Shown one piece after another: positions 16,288 through 25,204 of a stretch of DNA of 64,000 nucleotides (the stretch's first letter is position 1; the number at the start of each line of letters is the position of its first letter). Both the position numbers and the translations under genes were made by a program. The stretch covers positions 286,501-350,500 of the forward strand of contig VCJN01002955.1 in assembly GCA_006384855.1 (NCBI GenBank), in the 5' to 3' direction. Source of the stretch: Tetraselmis striata. Taxonomy: Eukaryota; Chlorophyta; Chlorodendrophyceae; Chlorodendrales; Chlorodendraceae. The notes beneath the pieces were generated by a model. The model had not been told where the DNA came from. It saw only the letters and a program-made list of their open reading frames with translations, and made no database searches.

Positions 16288-19200
16288 GAAGTATATCCCG
16301 AAACAAAAAGAGATGTGGAGGTTCGCGGCGATATCGGCGACGTTGGCGGCGTTGGCGGTGTTGGCGGTGTTGGCGACGCTAATCGTACCGTACCGTATCG
16401 CGGCGCTCCGTCGACCCGAACCGCACCGGGAGGCGTTCACGCAGCTGTTCCCGGACACAATACCGGTGCGGTTCGGGGTGACGGCGCGCCGCATCGATGG
16501 GTCGGGGGGGTCGGAGACGGAGACGGAGGCGGAGACGGAGGCGGAGGCGGAGGCGGAAACTTCAGCGGAGTACACGGTCCGGGCGGGTCCGGGGTGGTGG
16601 TCGGGGCCCGGGTCCGGGTCCGGGTCGGGCGGGCTTCCCGGGGTACTGGATTACCAACACGAGACCCGGCGGCAGGGCGAGCCCGACCTGGCGGCCGGCA
16701 CGGCTCTGGCGCCCGCCGGGGTCCCGCTGGTGTACGTCGCGCGGGGGTTCGAGGGGTCGATGGTGCTGGAGCCGATAAACGTGGCGGACGACGACGGCGG
16801 CGACGCGGGTGCGCTGACCCCGCAACAGGAAACCGAGCGGATCGCGTGCTCGGGGTATTGGCACGACAACAGGTGCAATTTCGAGGGCGACGAGTGTTCT
16901 TCGGCGGGCGAGGACCGCGTTTCCGCGTGGACGCGGAACGGCGTGGGCAATTACGAGTGTGTGGCCCAGGACGCGTGTCGCACGGGCGCGTGGGACGGCG
17001 AGCGGTGCGTGCAGGAAGGGGACGAGTGCTCCGCCACCGCCGCCGGCGACACACCGTCTGCGCAGATCCACGTGTACGCGCGCGACGGCGACGAGCTCGT
17101 TTGCGTGCCCCGGGAGGAGTGCGGTGACGGCGCGTGGTTCTCGCCGGCGACGGAGACGTGCGTTCCGGTGGGCGAGCCGTGTACCCTGAACGGCCAGGCG
17201 GGCCGGGTGCAGTCGCACGACGGCGCCGCTTATTGCAGATTGGGTATGGCGGAGAGACCGGGGTACCGACTCAGCCGGGCGGCGGGGTCCGGCGCGGCGG
17301 TGGACTCGGAGCACGCGTGCTACGAGATCTGCTCGGGGATGGCGGGCGGGTGCGGGGCGTACACGTACGATTCGGTCGACGGAACGTGTATCGTCGCGGG
17401 GCTGAGTAGCCACAGGACGACGACCGCTCGCGACACGACCAAGACGGTGTTCACCCCCGACGCGAACCTTCACCCCGCGGTGGACGTGCGTCTGAGCGAT
17501 GCCAAGGACTCGGTCGTGGTTGAGTGGGAACCGTTCAACGCGACGGGTTTCGAGATGCGGTACGGCGAGGATATCCTGATGGACGACCCGATGACATACG
17601 CCGTGGTTCCGGCGAACGGCGCGACAATCCGCGGCGAGCCCGAGCAGACGCTGTACTTCCAGCCGGTGTACGAGCTGGGGGGGTACCCTCCGGCGTACAT
17701 GAATCGCACGGTTGTGTTCGGAGAGGGCGAGAGAGAGTTCGAGGAGGTGACGTTCGACACGGATCCCGTGGAGGGGCCGTTTTTCGACAGCGTCGAGCTG
17801 GTGTGGCGGTTCACGCTCCCGGACGACACCACGGTTCTGACGATAAAGTTCCCGAACTCCGACCTCCCCGTCGCGCGGGAGGCGCACGGCCGGCGCCGCG
17901 AATACTTCGACTCGCCGGGGGACAAGGTGTTCGAGTGCTGGGTGCACCGGGGCGACGAGTTAATTCACAACAAACGGGTCGTGAAGCGCGTGCGGTGTTC
18001 CTCGTCGAAAATCACAACATCCGACAACAGGTGCGCGTCCTACGAGATCCTCAAGTTTTCCGTTGTCGCCGACGGCATGACGGCGCGCGTAACGTGGGAC
18101 ATTCGGACGGCGCAGAACGTATCGGCGAGTGTCCAGATAGGGGACGACCCGGGAACGGTCCTGGCGCTGGACACGTCCGGCGGCGCGGGGGGCGAACGGC
18201 GGACGGACGTGGACTTGGTAACGCCGGCGACGGCGGAGGCGAAACTTCTGATCAAACACGGGGATACGGTCGTTCACGCGGAGACGCACACGCTAACATT
18301 TTCGTGTCCGCCGGGGTTCGTGGAGTTCAATGGCGAGAGGTGCGTGGAGCGGTGCACGGACGGCCTGGATGTGGGTGAGTGGGTCCACGACGGTGCGGGT
18401 GAATGCGAACTGCGCTGTCCGGAACCATACCACGACTACGACGGACTGGGCGCGTGCGTGTTGAGAGCGGGCGAGCCGTGTCGTTTAGACGCCGGCGGTA
18501 CCCCAGAGCGAGCGCAATACGGCGAGTGGGTATCCGACGGGAGGGGCGGGTGCGACCTGGTGTGCGGCCCGAGCGACTACGAAGTCATGGACATGGACAT
18601 GGACGGGTCGTCGTGTTTCCAGACGTGTCCCCCGACCAAACCCGCAGGCTCCGAGTTTTACTGGACCGAGGACACCCACGAGTGTATGGTGAGGTGTACG
18701 GACCCCGGCTTCTCCGTATCCGGGGATAGGTGTTTGGAGGACTGCGCGCCCCTGTCGGAGCCCGACCGGTCGACGAGCTACTACGAGTACGCGCCGGACG
18801 GGAGGTGTGTTCTGAGGTGCTTCGACGGTTTCGTGGAGCACGACGGGCGGTGCGTTTCCGAGGCGGGCCGGGCGTGTGGGGAGAACGCGTTAAGCGTAGA
18901 AACCAGAGGCGCGTACAGAACGGACGGGAGGGGCGGGTGCGTTCTGGAGTGCAACACCGGGTTCCGGGAGGAGGCGGGAGATCCGGGAATATGTAAAGAG
19001 GTGTGCCCCGAGGACCCCCCCTTCGCGGACGCGAGGTGGATTCGGGATTCGCAGTACATGTGTGTTCCCGCGTGCACCGATCCGGAGAACATGTACATAC
19101 ACGGGGACTCGACGGGGTCGGCGTGCGTGTTAAAAGAGGGGCGGGAGTGCGACAGGTCCGGACTCCGAGACCCCGGGGTGGGGTCGTACCTCGCCGACGG

Positions 19201-21208
19201 GCGCGGCGGGTGTACGCGAACCTGCGAGGCGGACTACCGCCTGCTGGGATCGCAGTGTATCCAGAACTTTTCGGTGGTTCGGTTCACGGCCGAGGTCCCC
19301 GCGGCGAATCCGCGGCGCGTGGACGTGGCGTGGGAAATAGTTACGGAACCGGGCATGATGCTCGAGCTGGCGATCCCCGGCGATCCCGCGGCGGGGATTT
19401 CCGGGACCGGGACCGCCACGAAGGAGTTCGCCGTTCCGGGACCCAAGGAGTTTTTCATCCACGTGTTCAGGGACGGGGCGACGGACCCGGACCCGGAACT
19501 CACGCAAACCGCGCGGGCGGTCGTGTCCTGTGAGGAGCAGCAGGTCCAAAGTGCTCTGACCCAGGAGTGCGTACAAGTGGAAAGCCTGTGCGGCGCGCAA
19601 CCCGTGTCGGGCAACGGGAGGCGGTACATAAACTCCGACGGCGAGTGCGTGTTCGAGTGCACCGCGGGGTACACGGCGAACGACAACGGGACGGAATGTT
19701 CGCTCGTCGCGGCGGCCGGCGCCCTCTCCGACGCCGCCGACGCCGCCGACGCCGACGACCCGCCATCCGACCCGCCATCCGACCCGCCATCCGACCCGCC
19801 ATCCGACCCGCCATCCGACCCGCCATCCGGCGGGTCCGGCGGCGATGACACCCAGTTCGTTCGGGCGGACGCGTTCATGGTCACGAGGTACGACTACAAC
19901 GCCGCGTGGGGACTCGACAACTCGGATACAATTGCGTATTCCGTGGTCCCCGTGGGCGGGTACGCCACCGTGGTCGCCGACGCGAATTTCATGTACGACG
20001 ACGCGACCGGGCGACTATACCTGGCGGTATCCGAAGACGGGACCTTGCGCTACCTTCACGGAGCTAAGCGGGACGAGAAGTCCGAGTCGACGGATAGTTT
20101 CTTGGTGATCGATAAGGTTTCGGATACGTACTTCAACACAGGTGATCTTCACGTCTGGATAGTCCCGGAGGGCGTGCTCGGCGAGTCCCTGGAATCCGGG
20201 AGCGAGCGGGGGTTCCCGCAGGTAAATGCGATCCCCTTCCAGAACTACAACCACGTGACGATGCGCAACGGGATAATCGCGATCTACGGCGTCATGTCCG
20301 ACACGCTCGCGGAGGTGGACTGGATCAACCACGACGGGACGCGCGGCCAGAAGGATTTCGAGTTGACGACGGCATCCGCCTACGGGAACACGTACCGGAT
20401 CTACGGGCTGCAGACCATCACACCCTTCCGCCTGACGTGCGACCAGGGCGTTAAACTAAACGCCGCGGGCGCGTGTGTTTCCGAGGAAGGGGTGGTCCAG
20501 TCGGATCCCGCGTCCCCCGTGTCCCCCGCGTCCCCCGCGCCCCCCGCGACGGGCAGTGGCGGGGATTCCATAACGTCCCAGTTCGTTCGGGCGGACGCGT
20601 TCATGGTCACGAGGTACGACTACAACGCCGCGTGGGGACTCGACAACTCGGATACAATTGCGTATTCCGTGGTCCCCGTGGGCGGGTACGCCACCGTGGT
20701 CGCCGACGCGAATTTCATGTACGACGACGCGACCCGGCGACTATACCTGGCGGTATCCGAAGACGGGACCTTGCGCTACCTTCACGGAGCTAAGCGGGAC
20801 GAGAAGTCCGAGTCGACGGATAGTTTCTTGGTGATCGATAAGGTTTCGGATACGTACTTCAACACAGGTGATCTTCACGTCTGGATCGTCCCGGAGGGCG
20901 TGCTCGGCGCGTCCCTGGAATCCGGGAGCGAGCGGGGGTTCCCGCAGGTAAATGCGATCCCCTTCCAGAACTACAACCACGTGACGATGCGCAACGGGAT
21001 AATCGCGATCTACGGCGTCATGTCCGACACGCTCGCGGAGGTGGACTGGATCAACCACGACGGGACGCGCGGCCAGAAGGACTTCGAGTTGACTCTGGGG
21101 TACGCATACGGGAACACGTACCGGATCTACGGGCTGCAGACCATCACACCCTTCCGCCTGACGTGCGACCGGGGCGGCAAACTGAACTCCGCGGGGCAAT
21201 GTTTGTGA
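16286..21208 (+). CDS. Large Cys-rich modular surface-type protein with duplicated C-terminal domain
   Basis: About 1,640 residues from ATG 16286; ATG 16313 is the alternative that removes overlap with the GIY-YIG gene. A hydrophobic N-terminal segment (about residues 13-33) could be a signal anchor. Then come a TETEAEAEAEAE tract and many Cys-rich modules with the pattern CxxGxW/F...GxxC. Beta-rich, Cys-poor domains of Ig/fibronectin-like composition are interspersed at about 395-600 and 995-1080. A (SDPP)n linker at about 1157-1182 leads into two near-identical ~197-residue domains starting QFVRADAFMVTRYDY, joined by a short Ser/Pro/Ala linker. The layout suggests an extracellular or virion-surface fibre with a tandem binding head. 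It shares its Cys module with the gene at 13454. Confidence 0.75.
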   Translation: MKYIPKQKEMWRFAAISATLAALAVLAVLATLIVPYRIAALRRPEPHREAFTQLFPDTIPVRFGVTARRIDGSGGSETETEAETEAEAEAETSAEYTVRAGPGWWSGPGSGSGSGGLPGVLDYQHETRRQGEPDLAAGTALAPAGVPLVYVARGFEGSMVLEPINVADDDGGDAGALTPQQETERIACSGYWHDNRCNFEGDECSSAGEDRVSAWTRNGVGNYECVAQDACRTGAWDGERCVQEGDECSATAAGDTPSAQIHVYARDGDELVCVPREECGDGAWFSPATETCVPVGEPCTLNGQAGRVQSHDGAAYCRLGMAERPGYRLSRAAGSGAAVDSEHACYEICSGMAGGCGAYTYDSVDGTCIVAGLSSHRTTTARDTTKTVFTPDANLHPAVDVRLSDAKDSVVVEWEPFNATGFEMRYGEDILMDDPMTYAVVPANGATIRGEPEQTLYFQPVYELGGYPPAYMNRTVVFGEGEREFEEVTFDTDPVEGPFFDSVELVWRFTLPDDTTVLTIKFPNSDLPVAREAHGRRREYFDSPGDKVFECWVHRGDELIHNKRVVKRVRCSSSKITTSDNRCASYEILKFSVVADGMTARVTWDIRTAQNVSASVQIGDDPGTVLALDTSGGAGGERRTDVDLVTPATAEAKLLIKHGDTVVHAETHTLTFSCPPGFVEFNGERCVERCTDGLDVGEWVHDGAGECELRCPEPYHDYDGLGACVLRAGEPCRLDAGGTPERAQYGEWVSDGRGGCDLVCGPSDYEVMDMDMDGSSCFQTCPPTKPAGSEFYWTEDTHECMVRCTDPGFSVSGDRCLEDCAPLSEPDRSTSYYEYAPDGRCVLRCFDGFVEHDGRCVSEAGRACGENALSVETRGAYRTDGRGGCVLECNTGFREEAGDPGICKEVCPEDPPFADARWIRDSQYMCVPACTDPENMYIHGDSTGSACVLKEGRECDRSGLRDPGVGSYLADGRGGCTRTCEADYRLLGSQCIQNFSVVRFTAEVPAANPRRVDVAWEIVTEPGMMLELAIPGDPAAGISGTGTATKEFAVPGPKEFFIHVFRDGATDPDPELTQTARAVVSCEEQQVQSALTQECVQVESLCGAQPVSGNGRRYINSDGECVFECTAGYTANDNGTECSLVAAAGALSDAADAADADDPPSDPPSDPPSDPPSDPPSDPPSGGSGGDDTQFVRADAFMVTRYDYNAAWGLDNSDTIAYSVVPVGGYATVVADANFMYDDATGRLYLAVSEDGTLRYLHGAKRDEKSESTDSFLVIDKVSDTYFNTGDLHVWIVPEGVLGESLESGSERGFPQVNAIPFQNYNHVTMRNGIIAIYGVMSDTLAEVDWINHDGTRGQKDFELTTASAYGNTYRIYGLQTITPFRLTCDQGVKLNAAGACVSEEGVVQSDPASPVSPASPAPPATGSGGDSITSQFVRADAFMVTRYDYNAAWGLDNSDTIAYSVVPVGGYATVVADANFMYDDATRRLYLAVSEDGTLRYLHGAKRDEKSESTDSFLVIDKVSDTYFNTGDLHVWIVPEGVLGASLESGSERGFPQVNAIPFQNYNHVTMRNGIIAIYGVMSDTLAEVDWINHDGTRGQKDFELTLGYAYGNTYRIYGLQTITPFRLTCDRGGKLNSAGQCL
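19757..19829. repeat. 12-bp tandem repeat (six copies) encoding a SDPP linker
   Basis: Six perfect copies of GACCCGCCATCC encode the Ser-Asp-Pro-Pro linker just before the duplicated domains of the large Cys-rich gene. Copy number is likely to vary between isolates. Confidence 0.9.
19853..20444 (+). repeat. Direct repeat A (592 bp) within the Cys-rich gene
   Basis: This is the first copy of a 592-bp direct repeat. The second is at 20579-21170, offset by 726 bp. The copies differ at only a handful of bases: Gly versus Arg after DDAT, Glu versus Ala after VLG, and TTASA versus TLGYA near the end. That points to recent duplication or ongoing gene conversion. Confidence 0.95.
20579..21170 (+). 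repeat. Direct repeat B (592 bp) within the Cys-rich gene
   Basis: Second copy of the repeat at 19853-20444, in frame and in the same orientation. The linker between the copies (20445-20578) is unrelated and Ser/Pro/Ala-rich. Confidence 0.95.
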
Positions 21209-21211
21209 AAA

Positions 21212-23257
21212 TTACGTATACGAGAGCGTGTGTCTCTTGGGGGGGGCTCTTTCGACGGCCCACTGAACGGCCTCGGGCTGCCCTATGATGACGAGTCTTT
21301 TCTTCGCCCGCGTGACCGCGGTGTAGAGAAGTTTCTTGTTGAGGAACCCGGACGCCTGGTTGGAGGGGTTGTGCACGACTAGGATAACGGTGGGCCACTC
21401 GCTCCCCTGCGACTTGTGCACCGTGATCGCGGACGCGTGGGATTTGTCGTTGCCGATGTATACGAAGTCCGAGTTGTCGTCGACGAGGACGTTGGCGTTG
21501 AGGAGGATCCCGCAGTGCCCGTTGACGCCCCGCTGGAATCTCTGAAGCGTATCGGTGACGATGTCGCCCGTGTCGCTGAAGTCCATCATCTTGTTGCTGC
21601 GGTTGACGTGCGCCCGGACGAACGCGTCCCGCGGTTCGGGGAACGCGACGTCCTCCTCGTTCTGGAAATCGGCGTACTCCTTGGCGGATATGTTCGTCTT
21701 GCACATGACGAAGTCCCCGGGCCTGAACGAAACCGTATTTCCCCGCAAACCGCGGTCGGGCCCGAGGATGGCCTGGTTGATGGAGGCGACGACGCGTTTC
21801 CACGGCGAGACGATCTGTGTGTCGAAGACGTTGGACATGTATTCGCGGCGGACCGCGATGGCTTTCTCGATAGCCCCCGCGTAGGTTCGCGTCTCGTGGA
21901 ACTGCAGGAGATCGCCGTCGGCGTGGTCGAGGACGTTTTCCGCCGGGAGGCCGCTGAAGATGTGGTGACCCATCCTGTAGATGGGGTTGGACTCCGCCTG
22001 GCGGTGTATTTCGTCGAGCTCCACAATACACGCGTTCTCCACGGCCCAGGCGATGATGTTCGAAAACACGTCGCCCCTGGAAACCGGCGGGAGCTGGTTG
22101 GGATCGCCCACGAGGAGCAGGCTGAGATTGAGTTCGACCGCGGCCTCCACGACGGCGTACATGACATCGAGGTCCAGCATGCTCGCCTCGTCGATGACCA
22201 GGAGCCCGTTTCGGGGGATCTTGGTCATGGCCTGGCGCCTGTTATCGGGCGTGCCCCCGATCGCCAGGAGACTGTGGAGCGTAACCGCGTCGACGGTCGG
22301 GTTGAAGTCCCGGCACGACTGCACGATCCGCCTCGCGGCCTTCCCCGTGGGCGCGGCCAGGGTCACGTTCGCGAAGGCGCAGGTTATCGCGGCGATACAC
22401 CGCGTCTTCCCGGTTCCCGCGCCTCCCGCGAGCACCGAGATCCGGGAGAGCGCCACCAGGTCCAGGATGAGCGCCTGTTGTTCCGACAGGCCCGGGATCA
22501 GCATGGCGTCGTGTGGTTCCAGCGGCAGGACCTCGTGCTGGTACCGCAGGAAGTTGCGGATCGCGGTCTCGCGCCGGAACGTGTCGGCGGTGAAGAGGTG
22601 GTCGTTGTGGCACACGAGCGTGCCGTGGCGGATGAGGACGTCGATCTGTTGCGTGACGAGCGCGCCCGGGAACCCGTTGATGCGGTGCTTGTACGAGTCG
22701 TAGGGGAGGCACGTGTGCCCCTCGTCGTCGCAGACGTCCTTGATTTTGTAGTGGCAGTGTCCGCGACACCGTTTCTGGATCGAGTGGCCGAGTTTCTCGC
22801 ACATGGCGTCCGCGGCGTCGAAGTCGTACACCCTCGCCACCTTTTCGATGCTCATGGCGTAGTACGGGTAGCTCCGCAGAACATCGACCGGGTCTTTCCG
22901 AGGGAAGGTTTGGCTTATTTTTTCGAATAGTTTCAGGACGCGTTTCCGGTCGCTCGGGGCGCCCTTGAGAACGTTCATTTCGGAAAGGAACGCCCGGAAG
23001 GCGGCGCTGGGTTCGCGGTCGGAAAAGAAGTCCCGGATCACGCGCCCGGCGACCGCGAGGGTCACGAGGTGGGTCTTCGGGAAGGAGTACATATCCGCGA
23101 AGCTGGGGTGGTCGAGGTAGAGAGTGAACGTGGTCCCGGGGTGCTCCGACAGACGAACGTGGCGGCAGTGGTGCGATTTTCTGGACTTCGAAACCGATAC
23201 GACGGTCCCGGAAACACGACCCGGTCCGTTCATCGCGGGATTCGTCGCGGCGTTCAT
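21212..23257 (-). CDS. RecD/TraA-like SF1 DNA helicase
   Basis: 681 residues from ATG 23255-23257; an ATG at 23231-23233 is a near alternative, and one upstream codon is only GTG. The helicase core runs from about residue 260. Motif I is AGGAGTGKT, motif II LLVIDEASM, motif III LLVGDPNQLPP, and there is a C-terminal UvrD-like block ITVHKSQGSEWP then LYTAVTRAKKRLVI (motifs V-VI). This is the RecD2/TraA/Pif1 branch of SF1, which moves 5'-3' on DNA in repair and recombination. The N-terminal 250 residues hold a Cys/His cluster (RCRGHCHYKIKDVC...GHTC) that may bind zinc. Its stop lies 3 bp from the convergent Cys-rich gene's stop. Confidence 0.88.
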   Translation of the reverse strand: MNAATNPAMNGPGRVSGTVVSVSKSRKSHHCRHVRLSEHPGTTFTLYLDHPSFADMYSFPKTHLVTLAVAGRVIRDFFSDREPSAAFRAFLSEMNVLKGAPSDRKRVLKLFEKISQTFPRKDPVDVLRSYPYYAMSIEKVARVYDFDAADAMCEKLGHSIQKRCRGHCHYKIKDVCDDEGHTCLPYDSYKHRINGFPGALVTQQIDVLIRHGTLVCHNDHLFTADTFRRETAIRNFLRYQHEVLPLEPHDAMLIPGLSEQQALILDLVALSRISVLAGGAGTGKTRCIAAITCAFANVTLAAPTGKAARRIVQSCRDFNPTVDAVTLHSLLAIGGTPDNRRQAMTKIPRNGLLVIDEASMLDLDVMYAVVEAAVELNLSLLLVGDPNQLPPVSRGDVFSNIIAWAVENACIVELDEIHRQAESNPIYRMGHHIFSGLPAENVLDHADGDLLQFHETRTYAGAIEKAIAVRREYMSNVFDTQIVSPWKRVVASINQAILGPDRGLRGNTVSFRPGDFVMCKTNISAKEYADFQNEEDVAFPEPRDAFVRAHVNRSNKMMDFSDTGDIVTDTLQRFQRGVNGHCGILLNANVLVDDNSDFVYIGNDKSHASAITVHKSQGSEWPTVILVVHNPSNQASGFLNKKLLYTAVTRAKKRLVIIGQPEAVQWAVERAPPKRHTLSYT

Positions 23258-23438
23258 CGCGGAGTTCACTGGGAAGCAGTGTTTGTGAGAGATAGAGGGT
23301 TACGTTCATGTCCGGGAACAAAAACCGCGTGTACCAGAAATGGCACCGAGGGGTTTGCGAGGAGATTGTCCGGGGCGCGGGCGCGTTGTGCAGTTGAAGA
23401 CGGAAATCGATCCCTCGTACCGCCCGACGCCCCTCCCG

Positions 23439-23867
23439 TCACGGCGCGACCCGCGCGCTCGTCGCGAGAAACGCCGCCGAGGCCCCCGACGCGACGACAA
23501 ACGCGCCCCACGGGATATCCACGAGCGCGGTGGTCCACCCCCAGACGTCCGTTCCGAAAGTGGCGAGGTTCGTGAAGTTGTAAACGGCATATGTCAGTGC
23601 GCCGAGGAGCGCGCCGCGAAGAGCGGTATTCTGTAGCGTTTCGGCGACCGCGAAAGTGGCGAGTATCACAAGAACCGCGTACGCGAGCGCCGCCGCAGCG
23701 ACGTTCCCGCGCGACGCGCTGAACGACCACTCGGACCGCGTCGCGCGCGAGAAGGCGCGGGAGTACACGCGCGGGACGCTGTAGGCGAACCAAACGAAAT
23801 CCAGGAGAAGCATAACCGCGGAGGCGGAGGCGGCTGCGGCGGCGGCTACCCCCGGGTTCGGCCACAT
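23439..23867 (-). CDS. DUF2177-like membrane protein
   Basis: 142 residues with four hydrophobic segments. The phrase YAVYNFTNLATF followed by WG..TALVDIPWGAF matches the DUF2177 family, small integral membrane proteins of bacteria and some giant viruses whose role is unknown. The start is ATG 23865-23867. The gap of about 180 bp between its stop and the helicase start (23258-23438) shows nothing recognisable. Confidence 0.75.
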   Translation of the reverse strand: MWPNPGVAAAAAASASAVMLLLDFVWFAYSVPRVYSRAFSRATRSEWSFSASRGNVAAAALAYAVLVILATFAVAETLQNTALRGALLGALTYAVYNFTNLATFGTDVWGWTTALVDIPWGAFVVASGASAAFLATSARVAP

Positions 23868-23925
23868 TTTGTGGTTGCATCACATAAAGCTGTGTTACAA
23901 TCAATCATTTGGTTGGATCAATCAA

Positions 23926-24435
23926 TCATTTCGTACCGGTTGAAGGTCGAAACGTCGCCTTCAACCAGTACGCGTCCTTATAGAATATCGCGCTTCGCGC
24001 GGGGTCCGTGTTCTTCGTGAGGGTCGAGGTATAAATTAGCCGGCGGAAGACGGACAACCAGTCCTTCTCTCCCATCATGGCTTTGCGGAGAGCCTCGCGA
24101 CGCTGATTCTGCGTCTTCTTGGTCACGTCGAAGTACCCGTACTGGGCCAACCGCCCTTCCCGAAGCGGTATCACGATCCGCTTTCCATCCTTTCCGTAGA
24201 GACCCTTACCCTCACCGCCTTTATCCTGGATACATTTAGCCGGGACCGCCTTTCCGCTGGCTGTAAAATATGCGCTTCGTAGTATCTTCCCTTTCGCGCA
24301 ATTCGTATCTCCCTTCCCCTTGGTCACTTTCGACGCCTTTGCTTGGGAATCCAGTATCTCCTTCGCCGTTTTCTTTGGCCGCATCGCCTGTTCAGCCGCC
24401 TTTCGCATGATATTCTTCGTCTTTTTGTCAGTCAT
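23926..24435 (-). CDS. DUF5771-like protein
   Basis: 169 residues from ATG 24433-24435. The core has the features I associate with DUF5771, a family restricted to Nucleocytoviricota. These are RSAYFTASGKAVPAKCI with a GGEGKGLYG loop, then PLREGRLAQYGYF, a helix RREALRKAMMGEKDWLSVFRRL, and NTDPARSAIFYKDAYWLK at the end. The N-terminus is strongly basic (DKKTKNIMRKAAEQ). The function is unknown; the basic character and conservation suggest a nucleic-acid-associated virion protein. The family name is from memory. Confidence 0.7.
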   Translation of the reverse strand: MTDKKTKNIMRKAAEQAMRPKKTAKEILDSQAKASKVTKGKGDTNCAKGKILRSAYFTASGKAVPAKCIQDKGGEGKGLYGKDGKRIVIPLREGRLAQYGYFDVTKKTQNQRREALRKAMMGEKDWLSVFRRLIYTSTLTKNTDPARSAIFYKDAYWLKATFRPSTGTK

Positions 24436-24746
24436 TGATTCAAACACAGAAACAAAAACTGAAACTGGGGGGTTAGCGACTACCGATAAGCTTACGTCAT
24501 TTCAGAGTTTTTTTTTCGTTTACCCACTAACCCGTACATGTGTCGTCGCCCTGGTTTCCACGTCATCCCACTGGACGCGGCCCCTTGCGGCAGCGGACGG
24601 TCCACATTGCGCGAGAGCCGCCGGTGTAAAGGAGGCGGGCGCGGTACATTTCTCGGGACAGCGGGCGGCACAGATCTATTTTGTTCTTTGGTGGGGCCGT
24701 GGATCCGGCAGACCGGAGGACACTCGCGGCCTGAAGCCAACTCTGG

Positions 24747-24821
24747 CGGAGACGCGGAGACGCGGGGACGCGGAGACGCGGGGACGCGGAGACGCGGGGA
24801 CGCGGGGACGCGGAGACGCGG
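24747..24821. repeat. GACGCGGA/GACGCGGG minisatellite in a gene-free gap
   Basis: The gap 24436-24837 has no supported gene. Its 3' part is an imperfect tandem array of 8-9-bp GACGCGGAGAC/GGGGACGCG units that ends 17 bp before the MYND gene. The rest of the gap shows only a short AT-rich stretch at 24500-24520, possibly a promoter for the DUF5771 gene. Confidence 0.75.
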
Positions 24822-24837
24822 ACGATACGCGGGAGAG

Positions 24838-25164
24838 ATGGTGCGCGGGGAGCTTCATTCGCCCGACGGGAGTACGTTCCACTGTACCGCAGAGGATGCC
24901 GCGCTGTTCATGTACGGATTCAAGGCGGGGGCGTGCCGCTTTCCGCTGAGGTGCACCCGCACGGGCAGGGTGAGCAAGGTTGTCGCCAGCAGGTGCAGCA
25001 CGTGCGAGGCGACGCTGGTCGGGACGCGCGACATGTATTGCGCGGGGTGCGAGACGGCCGCGTACTGCTCGCGCGCGTGCCAGGTGTCTCACTGGAGATC
25101 TGGTGGCCACAAGGCGGTGTGCCGCGCCTTCGGGGCGCGCCTGCTGTCCATGCACCGCGTTTAG
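24838..25164 (+). CDS. MYND-type zinc finger protein
   Basis: 108 residues from ATG 24838. The C-terminal half is a MYND finger: CSTCEATLVGTRDMYCAGC, then AAYCSRACQVSHWRSGGH and KAVC. This gives the C-x2-C...C-x2-C...C-x3-C...H-x3-C ligand order. MYND fingers bind proline-rich peptides in partner proteins and often serve in transcriptional or ubiquitin complexes. The N-terminal 50 residues are not recognisable. The upstream minisatellite is open in frame but has no ATG that extends the protein sensibly. Confidence 0.88.
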   Translation: MVRGELHSPDGSTFHCTAEDAALFMYGFKAGACRFPLRCTRTGRVSKVVASRCSTCEATLVGTRDMYCAGCETAAYCSRACQVSHWRSGGHKAVCRAFGARLLSMHRV

Positions 25165-25204
25165 TCTTTTATTTCCGGAGTTTCACGCGCGGGGCCGAGG
25201 GGGA

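Noticed and set aside
21416-22930. 504-residue plus-strand open frame
   Set aside because: Antisense of the RecD-like helicase gene, which has all its motifs on the minus strand.
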